Shown piece after piece: positions 36,937-45,611 of a stretch of 64,000 nucleotides of DNA. Position 1 is the stretch's first letter; each line of letters starts with the position of its first letter. A model generated the notes under the pieces. That model was not told where the DNA came from. It saw only the letters and a list, made by a program, of their open reading frames with translations, and searched no databases. The stretch is from positions 248,001 through 312,000 of the forward strand of contig NZ_JAGTAS010000057.1 in the NCBI RefSeq assembly GCF_025685425.1. The letters are read 5' to 3'. The stretch is from Terriglobus albidus (lineage in GTDB: Bacteria; Acidobacteriota; Terriglobia; Terriglobales; Acidobacteriaceae). Made by a program: the position numbers and the translations under genes.

Positions 36937-38697
36937 TTGCAAAATTCTGCTTCCGCATATCCATCCGCACGACCGATTCCCATGAGCTTCATCCTCATGG
37001 TAGCTGCAGCCGTTCATCTGCCTCTTCTGCTGATGCAGTTACCGCTGAAGTCGTACGACACCAACTTCCATATCTTCTTTGCCTCGCACTACGCGCAACA
37101 CTGGTTCGATCCGTGGAACCCCAAGTGGTTTGCCGGTTTCTCCCAGACCACGTACCCGCCCCTGCCGCAACAATGGACAGCAATTCTTTCCTGGGTCCTG
37201 GGACTGAACATGGCGTATATGGCGGTACAGTTCATTGGAATCCTGCTGCTGGTTGTAGGGGTATACCGCTTCGCGGAGCTCTGGGTTTCACCACGCGCGG
37301 CATCGTACGCCGCACTGGCATCCGTCTTCATCGCCTCTGAAGGTTTCCTTGTCTATACGGCAGGCCAGCTCGGTACAACCGTTGCCGCCCCCATCTATCT
37401 GAACGCCCTTCCCTTTCTCTTCCAATGGCTCCGCCATGGGAGCTGGCGATCTTTTTTGAAAGCATTTGTACTCCTGGTAACGGCGGCCGCCGCCCACCAC
37501 GTCACGCTGATCTTTGGCTCGGTGCTATTTGCGTTGCCAGTCATCGCTCTCGCCTGGATGGATGGTAGAGAAAACGAAGACTCGGATAAGGTCTCCATGC
37601 CAGCCCTGGTAGTACGCGTTGTCTCGATCGCCCTTGTGACCGGAGCCGCGATCGCCGTTGTACTACTTCCCTTCTGGATCGGGTTGATCCGTTATCCAGT
37701 AACCCAGACACCGATTCCCCACCCCAGCCGCGCTAACTTCCTGCTGAGCCCGGAGCATGGAATAAACTACTTCGTCGTTCCATACGGCGCCCTGATCCTG
37801 GCATTACCGTTCATCGTGATTCGCGGAGGTTCCATCCGTCGGCTTCGGCCGCTGCTGTTCGGCTTCTGGGCCACATTCCTGCTTGGACTGGGTGGCACCA
37901 CCCCTGTGGCTCCGGTTCTGTTGGGACGCTCCTTTAATGTTTTGACCTTCGAGCGTTTCAGCTACTGGGCAACCTTGCTCTGCCTGCCCATTCTTGGCCA
38001 GGTGATCGTGGAGAGCCTTGACCGGTTCCGGCTGAAGGCACTTATCCCGATTGCATCGCTTGCAGCAGCTACATGCGCGCTGGCCGCAGCGTGGTCGACG
38101 TATAAGCCGGCCGACGCCGCCAATTTCAATGTCGATTCCGTAGCCCTGTGGCTTAACCGGGACGGCCATGACCGCTATCGCTACATCACACTGGGGTTTG
38201 GGAGCAAGCTGTCACGCCTGGCGATCCAGACAAACGCCAACAGCGTCGACGGAGAATCCAATTCAGCGCGCATGTTGCCGGAGCTTACCCAGTTTGGGGG
38301 CGCAGCCCTTACCAGCGCCAAGTACTTCTCCAAACCCGGTCTGGACTCGCTGAGAGCGATGCTGAATCATGCTGATAGGTATGGACTTAAGTTCGTCATC
38401 GTCCGTGACTCCTACTACGATCCCCTGCTCTACTTCGCCGGTTGGCGCCAGGTTGATTCTCTTGACGACAAAACGATCACCATTTGGAGCAAAGATGGTG
38501 TGCCTCCTGCGGTTCCGATGAATGCGGCGGAGATGCCGACTCACTTCCAGGGTCTTATCTGGGGCACGCTTCCTGTCGGCTTCAGTCTTCTTGCCATGCT
38601 TGTCGTCCTTCTTCCGGAAAAGCGATTGCGTCCAGTACATGTCGAAGACGCCGCCTATGTCCGGGAAGATCTCGTCTCTGGAGGAATGGTGTCGTGA
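36937..38697 (+). CDS. Polytopic membrane protein, PTPS-related type
   Basis: The 586-aa protein has about 10-12 membrane helices and resembles the 6-pyruvoyl-tetrahydropterin-synthase-related membrane protein family. Sequence marks are YDTNFHIFFASHYAQHWFD, then NPKWFAGFSQTTYPPLPQQW in the first extracytoplasmic loop, as in polyprenyl-phosphate-dependent glycosyltransferases (GT-C). The TTG at 36937 has AGAGGGAAG upstream; an ATG at 36982 is an alternative without one. Three exported proteins follow with overlapping start/stop codons. The role, possibly glycan assembly at the periplasmic face, is inference. Confidence 0.8.
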   Translation: MQNSASAYPSARPIPMSFILMVAAAVHLPLLLMQLPLKSYDTNFHIFFASHYAQHWFDPWNPKWFAGFSQTTYPPLPQQWTAILSWVLGLNMAYMAVQFIGILLLVVGVYRFAELWVSPRAASYAALASVFIASEGFLVYTAGQLGTTVAAPIYLNALPFLFQWLRHGSWRSFLKAFVLLVTAAAAHHVTLIFGSVLFALPVIALAWMDGRENEDSDKVSMPALVVRVVSIALVTGAAIAVVLLPFWIGLIRYPVTQTPIPHPSRANFLLSPEHGINYFVVPYGALILALPFIVIRGGSIRRLRPLLFGFWATFLLGLGGTTPVAPVLLGRSFNVLTFERFSYWATLLCLPILGQVIVESLDRFRLKALIPIASLAAATCALAAAWSTYKPADAANFNVDSVALWLNRDGHDRYRYITLGFGSKLSRLAIQTNANSVDGESNSARMLPELTQFGGAALTSAKYFSKPGLDSLRAMLNHADRYGLKFVIVRDSYYDPLLYFAGWRQVDSLDDKTITIWSKDGVPPAVPMNAAEMPTHFQGLIWGTLPVGFSLLAMLVVLLPEKRLRPVHVEDAAYVREDLVSGGMVS

Positions 38698-39824
38698 GCC
38701 AAGGAAGAGTTCTCGCTACCGCGATTGCCGTCACAACGGGCCTGCTGGTCGCAGCAGGCACACTTTGGCCCTCCCCGATCGCCGCCTCCTACGCCGGGGG
38801 CAAGACGGAGGGCATACTCAGCTCCACCTCAACTCCAGAGGCGGCGGTAAATGACCTTACCGCGCAACTCAAGCTGCACGCACTGGCCAAAGCGTATTCC
38901 AGTCTTGCCAATAAGGCCGAGTTCAGTGAAGCCGACTTTGAGCGTGACTTGCTTGGTGCCGGGCTAAGTCTCCGCACCTATGCCACGCTCGACAGCGTCG
39001 AAGTACGCCCTCTCCATCAATCCAACACTGACGCCGATCTGACAATGAAGATGCATTGGGCCTCCGTTGTCGGCAACTTTGATGACACCCGCGATGTTCA
39101 CGCCGTCAGAGTGGGTAACCACTGGGCGCTCAACTGGCCGTTGAAGCATGAAGCGCCTGTACCGCCCCAGGTGATTCCGGTGAACTACCTGCGCTGGGAC
39201 GTCATCTACCGCGGTGCGGGCGACGACTGGGGAAGCCAGGACGTGGAAGCCCCTCATGTCCGCATCGTCGACATGCACCCTCTGAGCCGCGCTGAGGGGG
39301 TGGTGGTCATGGGTGAGTTACTGAACGAGGACGTTGTTCCCGCGTTCGTCTCAGTAAAAGCCACACTCGTAACCAAATCAGGAGAGACGCTGGACAGCGA
39401 AGGCGCCTTTGACATGATCTCGCATACCCTGCTGCCGAAACAGGTCACACCATTCATCATTCATTTTCCGGGAGCAGATCTCGCCAAGGTGTCTACCATT
39501 CGTATGGAACCAACTTCCGTACTTGTATCTGCATCAGCTGACCCGGTGGTCGAGATCGAAAACCAGCAATACCACGAGGGTGCCGGCGCCGCTGTCACGG
39601 GCCAGCTTACAAACCAGAGCGGACATACGGTCAACGTTTCCCACGTGCTGTCGACGTTCTATGACGCCAACGGCCAGGTGGTTTGGGTTGGCGGGCAATA
39701 TATCGATCGAGCCTTGCAGCCGCAGGCTCCTGTGGATTTCCGCGTTCCCGTACCTCAGGATCTCGCAGAAAAGGTGAAGAGCGAGCGCACCGTGGTCTCT
39801 ACCTATATTCAGGGGAATTCCTAG
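38694..39824 (+). CDS. Exported hypothetical protein, module gene 2
   Basis: The product (376 aa) starts at a GTG (38694) overlapping the preceding stop as GTGA, with GGAGG upstream. It has an N-terminal hydrophobic signal (LATAIAVTTGLLVAAGTLW) and a mostly beta/alpha soluble part with FERDLLGAGLSLRTYATLDSV and a C-terminal Ig-like region (GAGAAVTGQLTNQSGHTVNV). No known domain is certain. Translational coupling to the PTPS-related membrane protein makes a shared complex likely. The longer open frame from 38484 overlaps the previous gene and is not used. Confidence 0.8.
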   Translation: MSQGRVLATAIAVTTGLLVAAGTLWPSPIAASYAGGKTEGILSSTSTPEAAVNDLTAQLKLHALAKAYSSLANKAEFSEADFERDLLGAGLSLRTYATLDSVEVRPLHQSNTDADLTMKMHWASVVGNFDDTRDVHAVRVGNHWALNWPLKHEAPVPPQVIPVNYLRWDVIYRGAGDDWGSQDVEAPHVRIVDMHPLSRAEGVVVMGELLNEDVVPAFVSVKATLVTKSGETLDSEGAFDMISHTLLPKQVTPFIIHFPGADLAKVSTIRMEPTSVLVSASADPVVEIENQQYHEGAGAAVTGQLTNQSGHTVNVSHVLSTFYDANGQVVWVGGQYIDRALQPQAPVDFRVPVPQDLAEKVKSERTVVSTYIQGNS

Positions 39825-40687
39825 TGAAACCGCGAGTATTGCTTTTACTTACTCTTGCTCTGCCGCTATCGAAGATGCCTGCTCAGGAAATGCAGGTCCC
39901 GAGCACGGTGACGGCCGGGAGCGCCTTCGCCGTCACCACCACTGGTAGCGGAAAGGCCGTGTTGTACATTGTCGGCCCAGGACAGGCACTTCGCCGGGAC
40001 CTCCAGCTTGGAGAACGTGTCTCATTTGCCACAGGGGAGCTATACAGCGCTGGACACTACACAGCCGTACTGGCAACCGAGTCCTCGGCGAAAAACGCGG
40101 AATTTGATGTGCTGCCCGCAACGCAGCCCGGCTCGCTGGGATTTCTTGCAAAGCCCTCTCGTTTGCCGGTCAATGTGGCCAATGGCATAAGTGGCTCGAT
40201 GTATGTCTTCGACTCGTACCATAACCTCATCACCACCCCAATGCCTGCAACCCTTGAGCTGTCCATCGCGGGTGGAGCAACACTCACTCGCACGGTGACG
40301 ACGCGCAACGGACTGGCGTGGGCCACGATGAACTCAGCCACCAAAGAGGGCTCAGCACGCTTCACAGCGCGCGTTGGAGATATCTCAAGCACACGCATCA
40401 TTAATCAGGTCCCGGGAGAACCTTGTTCCATCTCCATCAGCGCCAGACCCAACGGATCGAAATTGGAAGTACAGACGGCGCCTGTGCGTGATTGCAGCGG
40501 AAATACGATCCCCGATGGCACCATCGTCACGTTTATCGAAACCCTTGGTAATTCCCAATCCACAGTTGATGTACCACTGAAGAAAGGCATCGCCAGCGTG
40601 GTCATGCCAGCGAACAAAGGATCGAAGATATCTGCCGCTAGTGGCGCCGTAGCAGGAAACGAAATTCATTGGGATGGTGGCCGCTGA
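39824..40687 (+). CDS. Exported beta-rich hypothetical protein, module gene 3
   Basis: The product (287 aa) starts at GTG 39824, overlapping the preceding TAG by one base. It has a signal peptide (VLLLLTLALPLSKMPAQ) and at least two Ig-like beta units (MQVPSTVTAGSAFAVTTTGS and PADGTIVTF-like stretches near the end). It is probably periplasmic or surface-exposed. Its position inside the coupled four-gene module is the only hint of function. Confidence 0.8.
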   Translation: MKPRVLLLLTLALPLSKMPAQEMQVPSTVTAGSAFAVTTTGSGKAVLYIVGPGQALRRDLQLGERVSFATGELYSAGHYTAVLATESSAKNAEFDVLPATQPGSLGFLAKPSRLPVNVANGISGSMYVFDSYHNLITTPMPATLELSIAGGATLTRTVTTRNGLAWATMNSATKEGSARFTARVGDISSTRIINQVPGEPCSISISARPNGSKLEVQTAPVRDCSGNTIPDGTIVTFIETLGNSQSTVDVPLKKGIASVVMPANKGSKISAASGAVAGNEIHWDGGR

Positions 40688-41181
40688 TGAAGCCAATTGC
40701 CTGTCTGACTTCGGCTCTCCTGCTCTCGGCGACTCTGCTCGCAGAGGAACCCGCGGTGCGCGTGGCTCCTCCCCAGCTTCAGGGTTCCCGGCCGCTGGAG
40801 CAGCAGACCGAGTCCTCGGTTATCCGCAACTATCTGGAGTCATGGAAGAGCCTGCAGGAGGCGCTTGATCACAACCAGGCCGGCAAACTCGACCGGGATT
40901 TTGTTGGCGTAGCCAGAGATAAGCTGGGCGATACCGTCGAAGCGCAGAGCCGGATGGGAATACACACGCACTACCAGGATCTTTCCCACGATCTGCAGAT
41001 CGTCTTCTATTCGCCGGAGGGTCTGTCGATCCAGATGACCGACAACGTCGAATACCGGCAGCAGATCTTCGAAAAGGATAAGCTTCTAGCCACGACAGTG
41101 GTCCGCCGGCGCTATCTTGTTGTTCTGACTCCTTCTGAAGTCCGTTGGCAGGTCCGAATCCTGCAAGCTGGACTCGACTAG
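40687..41181 (+). CDS. Exported hypothetical protein, module gene 4
   Basis: The 164-aa product starts at an ATG (40685-40689 reads TGATG) that overlaps the previous stop. It has a signal peptide (CLTSALLLSATLLA) and a compact alpha/beta body (NYLESWKSLQEALDHNQAG, then VVRRRYLVVLTPSEVRWQV). No family is recognised. The stop TAG is the first three bases of a 114-bp repeat that follows, closing the module. Confidence 0.8.
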   Translation: MKPIACLTSALLLSATLLAEEPAVRVAPPQLQGSRPLEQQTESSVIRNYLESWKSLQEALDHNQAGKLDRDFVGVARDKLGDTVEAQSRMGIHTHYQDLSHDLQIVFYSPEGLSIQMTDNVEYRQQIFEKDKLLATTVVRRRYLVVLTPSEVRWQVRILQAGLD

Positions 41182-41294
41182 AGCATTTTTCCAATTGCTG
41201 GTGTTCCAGAAGAGGAGTGCAGCGGCGTTTTCATTGCAGAAAACGCCCACAGATGGGAATCCCTACTCTACCCCTCTACAGGGAAAATATTCTG
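41179..41294 (+). repeat. 114-bp-family repeat, single copy
   Basis: It starts TAGAGCATTTTTCC, has the GGCGTTTTCATTGCAGAAAACGCC hairpin core split into two inverted 9-base arms, and ends CAGGGAAAATATTCTGA. The right end has lost the TGCTCTA match, so this copy is older than the array copies. Its TAG is the stop of the upstream gene. Confidence 0.9.
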
Positions 41295-41311
41295 ACGCCC
41301 TTGTCCCAAAG

Positions 41312-41342
41312 CAATGGCGATCGCATCAAGCGACCGCCATTG
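41312..41342 (-). terminator. Hairpin downstream of the GH99-like gene
   Basis: A 13-bp stem with one mismatch (CAATGGCGATCGC and GCGACCGCCATTG) and a 5-base loop lies 21 bp past the stop of the minus-strand GH99-like gene. On that strand a short TTTG follows, so a weak terminator role is possible. Confidence 0.4.
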
Positions 41343-41362
41343 AGATTTCTCCGTGATCTTTT

Positions 41363-42343
41363 CTACTGAATGGTCGTACTCTGCCCGCTGCTCAGGTTCT
41401 TTCCGGATCCCTGCGTACAGCTCGGAATACCGGTTTCGATTTGTGAGCCCTCTTCGTAATCGTTCCACGTCTGGACCAACATAAACGGAATGACCTGCCC
41501 GGCTGGAAAATACTCTTTCCATAACTCCAGAGCATCACGATACGTTTGTCCGCACCGTGCAGAGATACGGCGATTCAGGCTCCATGCGGCCCTGGAATCG
41601 TCGAACTGAGGCCATGCACCCCCTACGACGATTTTGTCGGAGTACTTCTCGGCCATGTTTTTATAAAAGTCTCTGAGATAGCGATCTCCCCAGTGGCTTC
41701 CGTCAGCAGCCCACCCATCCGGACCGGGATTCACCCACGGGTAAAAACCATCAAAGGCTTCGGGATGAGGGCCAGGAAGGTTTTCCTGCATCAGCCATGG
41801 GGGCGAACTCCACTTATTCACCGCAGTCCGTACCTGCGCCCAATCGGTATGGTTGCCTTTTGGAAAAACAAAGATGACCGGCCTCCCCTTGTATGTCAGG
41901 TAGGCCTCGTGCCCCGGGGAGTTCGGGAGTAGATAGTTGTCATGAAAGGACGTGAGGTCGGCAATCACCTGATCCGTCGCTCCCTCATCTATATCAGCCT
42001 CCTCGTACATCAGAGCAACCGAGAACTTTTCTTTCGCGGCAGCTTTTTGAATCACCGCGTAGCTTTGATCGATGAACGGCTCGCGGTTTCCATACCAGTC
42101 GACCACAAATCCCGTGATCCCAATTGCCTTCGCCTTGCGCATCTGGGTACGTACCGTCTGAGCATTATTGGTCGAATAACCTACAGAGATATGTTTGGGC
42201 TGGCCGAACCACGCTTCATATACGGCCAGCATCTGCGGCGCATTTCCGGTGGCTTTATGCTTCAACTCGACAGCCCGCGTTGTACCGCAACCACGGAACA
42301 GAAGAAAAAGGCATAAACAAGAGAAACTCGTGGCGAACGACAT
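41363..42343 (-). CDS. GH99/GH71-like glycoside hydrolase lipoprotein
   Basis: The 326-aa protein has a probable lipoprotein signal (LCLFLLFRGC) and a TIM-barrel pattern of the GH99-like group: MLAVYEAWFGQPKHISVGYS, GFVVDWYGNREPFIDQSY, VALMYEEADIDEG, and a C-terminal VQTWNDYEEGSQIE. Members cleave internal alpha-mannosidic or similar bonds. It lies between the exported-protein module and the flippase gene, so it may trim or edit the polymer made there (inference). The catalytic Glu pair cannot be assigned with certainty. Confidence 0.8.
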   Translation of the reverse strand: MSFATSFSCLCLFLLFRGCGTTRAVELKHKATGNAPQMLAVYEAWFGQPKHISVGYSTNNAQTVRTQMRKAKAIGITGFVVDWYGNREPFIDQSYAVIQKAAAKEKFSVALMYEEADIDEGATDQVIADLTSFHDNYLLPNSPGHEAYLTYKGRPVIFVFPKGNHTDWAQVRTAVNKWSSPPWLMQENLPGPHPEAFDGFYPWVNPGPDGWAADGSHWGDRYLRDFYKNMAEKYSDKIVVGGAWPQFDDSRAAWSLNRRISARCGQTYRDALELWKEYFPAGQVIPFMLVQTWNDYEEGSQIETGIPSCTQGSGKNLSSGQSTTIQ

Positions 42344-42566
42344 GCCTCGTTAGAGGCCCTCACGGAGCATCCGGTTGCATGGTGTCTTCCAAGCGAAGTG
42401 AATGGGTCAAACTACTGTGAAGTAAGGTAGAAGAGCATTGCGTCGCTCCAAATATTGGATGAATAGCGGGCAACGGGAATGAAAGCTTACTGCATCGATA
42501 TCCCCAATACGAACGCTTCATTTCGGGGAGACAAGTGCGTCTCGCTCGGTAGCAAGGACTTTTACT

Positions 42567-44552
42567 GTGTTTACGGGGTCGGTCGAAAAAAGTCTAAGGG
42601 CGCGAATTATTTCCGGAAGCGTGGTTCTCCTTTCCGGTTCAACTCTTTCGGTTGTCATCAATCTTGCCTATAACGTTTCTGTCGCCCACTTTCTTGGGCC
42701 AAAGGGATTTGGAAACGCAAATGCGCTTTACACAATTCTGACGCTCATCTCTGCCATTACTCTTTCGTTCCAGATCATTACCGCAAAGATTGTCGCACAG
42801 CAAGGTGAGGAAGCCCGCCGCGACGCGGCATACCAGACGTTGCATCGGGGCAGTTGGGTATGTGGACTGCTGGTAGCGATCCTACTCCTCGCCTTCCAAA
42901 ATCAGATCACAGCATATCTCGATCTTCCGGGCACGAACCTTGTGACGATCCTGGCCGTGGGAGCCGCCTTCTATGTTCCCCTGGGATCTCGCCGTGGATA
43001 CATCCAAGGGGCTTATGGATTCCGCAAGCTGGCCACGAACCTGGTGCTTGAAGGCGTCATGCGGCTGCTTGGTTCGCTCTTCATGATTTCATTCGGTTTC
43101 GGCGTGGAGGGAGTGATTGTCGCGAACTCAGTGGCCATGGCTGTCGCCTATTTCGCTATTGCCCCGAAGCTCAACTCGACCGCGATCAACCCGCTAACGC
43201 TCCGCGCAGCCTTTCAGGAGATCTCGCACGCTACCGTGTTCTTTACCGGGCAGGTATTGATCAACAACTCCGACATTGTTCTGGTCAAACACTTTCTGCC
43301 TGCTCAGGACGCAGGACTATACGCCGCAATTGCCATGGTGGGGCGCGTGATCTTTTCGGGGTCTCAGGCGATTGTGAACAGCATGTTCCCTGTCGTCGCA
43401 GGGTCGAAGGCTGAAGAGAGAAAGAGCCTGTCATTGATCGGAACAGCACTTCTTTCGGTGCTGGCCGTAGGCATGGCAGTCTCTGTCGGCCTTGCGATCA
43501 CACCAGACTGGCTATGGACTATTCTGTTCGGCTCCGAATTCAAGATTCTCGGCCCCCACGGATTTCCATATCTCCTCGCGCTGTATGCCGCAACTACGGT
43601 TGTCTATTGCCTGAGTGTGGTGGTGATGACGTATGAGATGTCATACAAGATTGCGAACACCGCCTGGTTCCAGCTCATCTTCAGCGGGGTTCTGATCGCC
43701 GGCATCTGCAAATATCACGGCTCACTGCAACAGGTGATCATGGTGCAGCTCGTTTTACTCGCCTGTTTTCTGATTTTGGTAGCCGTCCCATTCTTCCTGG
43801 ACATGCTGAACAACGCCGGCTTCCTGTTGGAGCGTCGTAAGCTTCGGCTAATGCGGCGGATGAGCGAAGACGAAGTGATCTCAGGCTTCCTTAAGAGCGA
43901 GCTCGGAAAGGGCGTTTACGCCGAGTACGAGGAGAGAATGCGGAACATTCTCCTAACCCCTGACCTCCAGGATGCCGCGGAGTGCGCCGTTCGCCGAGCA
44001 CTCCTGGAACTTCGACATCGAGCTCTCTGGCGGGAACTCCCGGATGATACCCAATGGTACGAGGTCGAGATCAGCGCGGCAGAATTGAATCAGATCCGAG
44101 TCTTCCCAAGGGCACAATGGGCGAGAACCGCCCGTGGCAACTTTGCGATCAAAGCGGTAGCAGAACGCATCAAGAACCGCCCGCTCGCTCCTGAAGACAC
44201 CTTCGTGCGCAAGATCAGTGAAATCCGTGGTGCGCTCACCGCGGACACCCTGGATTCAGGACCAATTATTTTGATCGGTCAAACGGAGTCAGACCCGCTG
44301 ACAATTCTTGACGGCAACCACCGTTTTGTCGCGGGTGTTTTGGAACAAAAAGTGGAACGCCTCAAATTTGTCTGCGGCCTGTCAACCAGCATGGCGCAGT
44401 GCTGCTGGTACAAAACCAGCTTGTTCAATCTGCTCAGGTATGGACGCAATCTTCTCAGAGCTTTTTTGGAGATACGAAACACAGAAGTACTGCAGTTATG
44501 TGAAAGTTCGGGAACGCTTCCTGATGAAGTTCCGCCTCCCCCTGTGCTGTAA
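42567..44552 (+). CDS. Wzx-like flippase fused to a soluble ParB-like C-terminal region
   Basis: The 661-aa protein starts at a GTG with AAGGA nine bases upstream. Residues 1-430 form 12-14 helices of the MOP/polysaccharide-flippase superfamily (SGSVVLLSGSTLSVVINLAY at the start), which flip lipid-linked glycans. Residues 430-661 are soluble and cytoplasmic and contain a stretch (ILIGQTESDPLTILDGNHRF, then VAGVLEQ) like the DGxHR site of ParB/Srx-fold domains. Such a fusion is unusual, and I know of no described case. A STAS gene follows 47 bp later. The first part is certain, while the family of the second is a judgement. Confidence 0.85.
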   Translation: MFTGSVEKSLRARIISGSVVLLSGSTLSVVINLAYNVSVAHFLGPKGFGNANALYTILTLISAITLSFQIITAKIVAQQGEEARRDAAYQTLHRGSWVCGLLVAILLLAFQNQITAYLDLPGTNLVTILAVGAAFYVPLGSRRGYIQGAYGFRKLATNLVLEGVMRLLGSLFMISFGFGVEGVIVANSVAMAVAYFAIAPKLNSTAINPLTLRAAFQEISHATVFFTGQVLINNSDIVLVKHFLPAQDAGLYAAIAMVGRVIFSGSQAIVNSMFPVVAGSKAEERKSLSLIGTALLSVLAVGMAVSVGLAITPDWLWTILFGSEFKILGPHGFPYLLALYAATTVVYCLSVVVMTYEMSYKIANTAWFQLIFSGVLIAGICKYHGSLQQVIMVQLVLLACFLILVAVPFFLDMLNNAGFLLERRKLRLMRRMSEDEVISGFLKSELGKGVYAEYEERMRNILLTPDLQDAAECAVRRALLELRHRALWRELPDDTQWYEVEISAAELNQIRVFPRAQWARTARGNFAIKAVAERIKNRPLAPEDTFVRKISEIRGALTADTLDSGPIILIGQTESDPLTILDGNHRFVAGVLEQKVERLKFVCGLSTSMAQCCWYKTSLFNLLRYGRNLLRAFLEIRNTEVLQLCESSGTLPDEVPPPPVL

Positions 44553-44599
44553 GCACGTTCGTCCATCCATACGTCCTCAACTAAAAAAGGATGATTCCG

Positions 44600-44998
44600 A
44601 TGTCTATTAGAAAAAGAGCGGTAAATATTCTTCAACTTCCAGGCCAAATCTCCGTCAATAGTCATGCAGACATGCTTCGCCGCCTTAAGACAGCCGCTCA
44701 AAACGGGCATCCCCGTTTCGTACTGGATTGCTCGAAGATTGAAACCATGGGTACGGAAGAGATCCAGTTTCTTCTCTGCTGTCTGGAAGAAGTTATGAAA
44801 CATAACGGTGATGTCAGACTTGCCACAGTGACGCCGGAAGCTCGTACCGTACTACAGAACGCCGGAATCAGCCGACTGTTTGAAATCTATGGATCGATCG
44901 AAAGCGCAATCCACAGCTATCAGGTTCGTCCAGCAAGCATGGCGCCCCTGTACACAGAAAGTGCCGAAACGCACCAGGACAGCGAATACGCGGCCTAA
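44600..44998 (+). CDS. STAS-domain protein (anti-sigma-factor-antagonist-like)
   Basis: The product (132 aa from the ATG at 44600 with AAAGGA nine bases upstream) is a single STAS domain: VNILQLPGQISVNSHADML, FVLDCSKIETMGTEEIQFLL, TVTPEARTVLQNAGISRLFE. In SpoIIAA-type antagonists the loop holds a phosphorylated Ser in DSSG; here it reads MGTEE, so the usual site is replaced and regulation may differ. The gene follows the flippase fusion by 47 bp and may be co-transcribed. Confidence 0.85.
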   Translation: MSIRKRAVNILQLPGQISVNSHADMLRRLKTAAQNGHPRFVLDCSKIETMGTEEIQFLLCCLEEVMKHNGDVRLATVTPEARTVLQNAGISRLFEIYGSIESAIHSYQVRPASMAPLYTESAETHQDSEYAA

Positions 44999-45058
44999 AG
45001 CATCCAACCTCTAGCAGGTCTCAATTGGCGCAGCAACATCAGCCTGGAGCGTGAAAGA

Positions 45059-45598
45059 ATGCCCCGCAATCGATTTCTGAAACAATCCTTATCTTTATGC
45101 CTTGCAGCTTCACTGGTTCTGCCGCTCGAAGCATATGCCTCAGCGAGCCATGACGATGCGCAACAGACATCATCAACAGACCAGCGGAGTACCCAAAATA
45201 CCGAGCCTGCCACGACAGGCAAGGATTCCAGCGTTCCTGCGCCGCAGTCTGCGGGTGCATCCCAGAACGGCTCCCAAAACGGCTCCCAGAACAGTTCCCA
45301 GAACAGTTCCCAGCCCAACTCTCAACCCAACAACACTCCGAACAGCTCCCAAGCTCTCCCTCAGCAGCCCTCACAACCGCAGGAGAAGGCGCCTCCACCC
45401 AGGGGTACGGCGGCTGCTCCTGATACCCGCGTCGATGGAGTGCCTGCAGCCACTCCATCCGGCGCAGCCATTGCGCCGGCGAAACAAAAACGCGTTCGCA
45501 GATTCTCCATCAGAACGGCTCTTGTCGTTGGAACTGTAATCGCTGTGGGAACCGTCGCCGGACTATCCCTTGCTACATCAGCAAAGCCTTCCAACTGA
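45059..45598 (+). CDS. Ser/Gln/Asn-rich exported hypothetical protein
   Basis: The 179-aa protein has an N-terminal signal (SLSLCLAASLVLPLEAYA), a disordered centre with tandem SQNG/SQNS units from 12-bp DNA repeats (45253-45320), a Pro-rich stretch, and a C-terminal membrane helix (ALVVGTVIAVGTVAGLSLA) after a basic cluster. This order suggests a periplasmic or surface linker protein anchored at the C-terminus. No domain is recognised. It lies between the STAS and thymidylate-kinase-like genes. Confidence 0.75.
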   Translation: MPRNRFLKQSLSLCLAASLVLPLEAYASASHDDAQQTSSTDQRSTQNTEPATTGKDSSVPAPQSAGASQNGSQNGSQNSSQNSSQPNSQPNNTPNSSQALPQQPSQPQEKAPPPRGTAAAPDTRVDGVPAATPSGAAIAPAKQKRVRRFSIRTALVVGTVIAVGTVAGLSLATSAKPSN

Positions 45599-45611
45599 AG
45601 CGAGCCGCAAG

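Noticed and set aside
38484-38693. N-terminal extension of module gene 2
   Set aside because: It lies inside the membrane-protein gene in another frame; the GTG at 38694 with GGAGG upstream and a signal peptide is much better.
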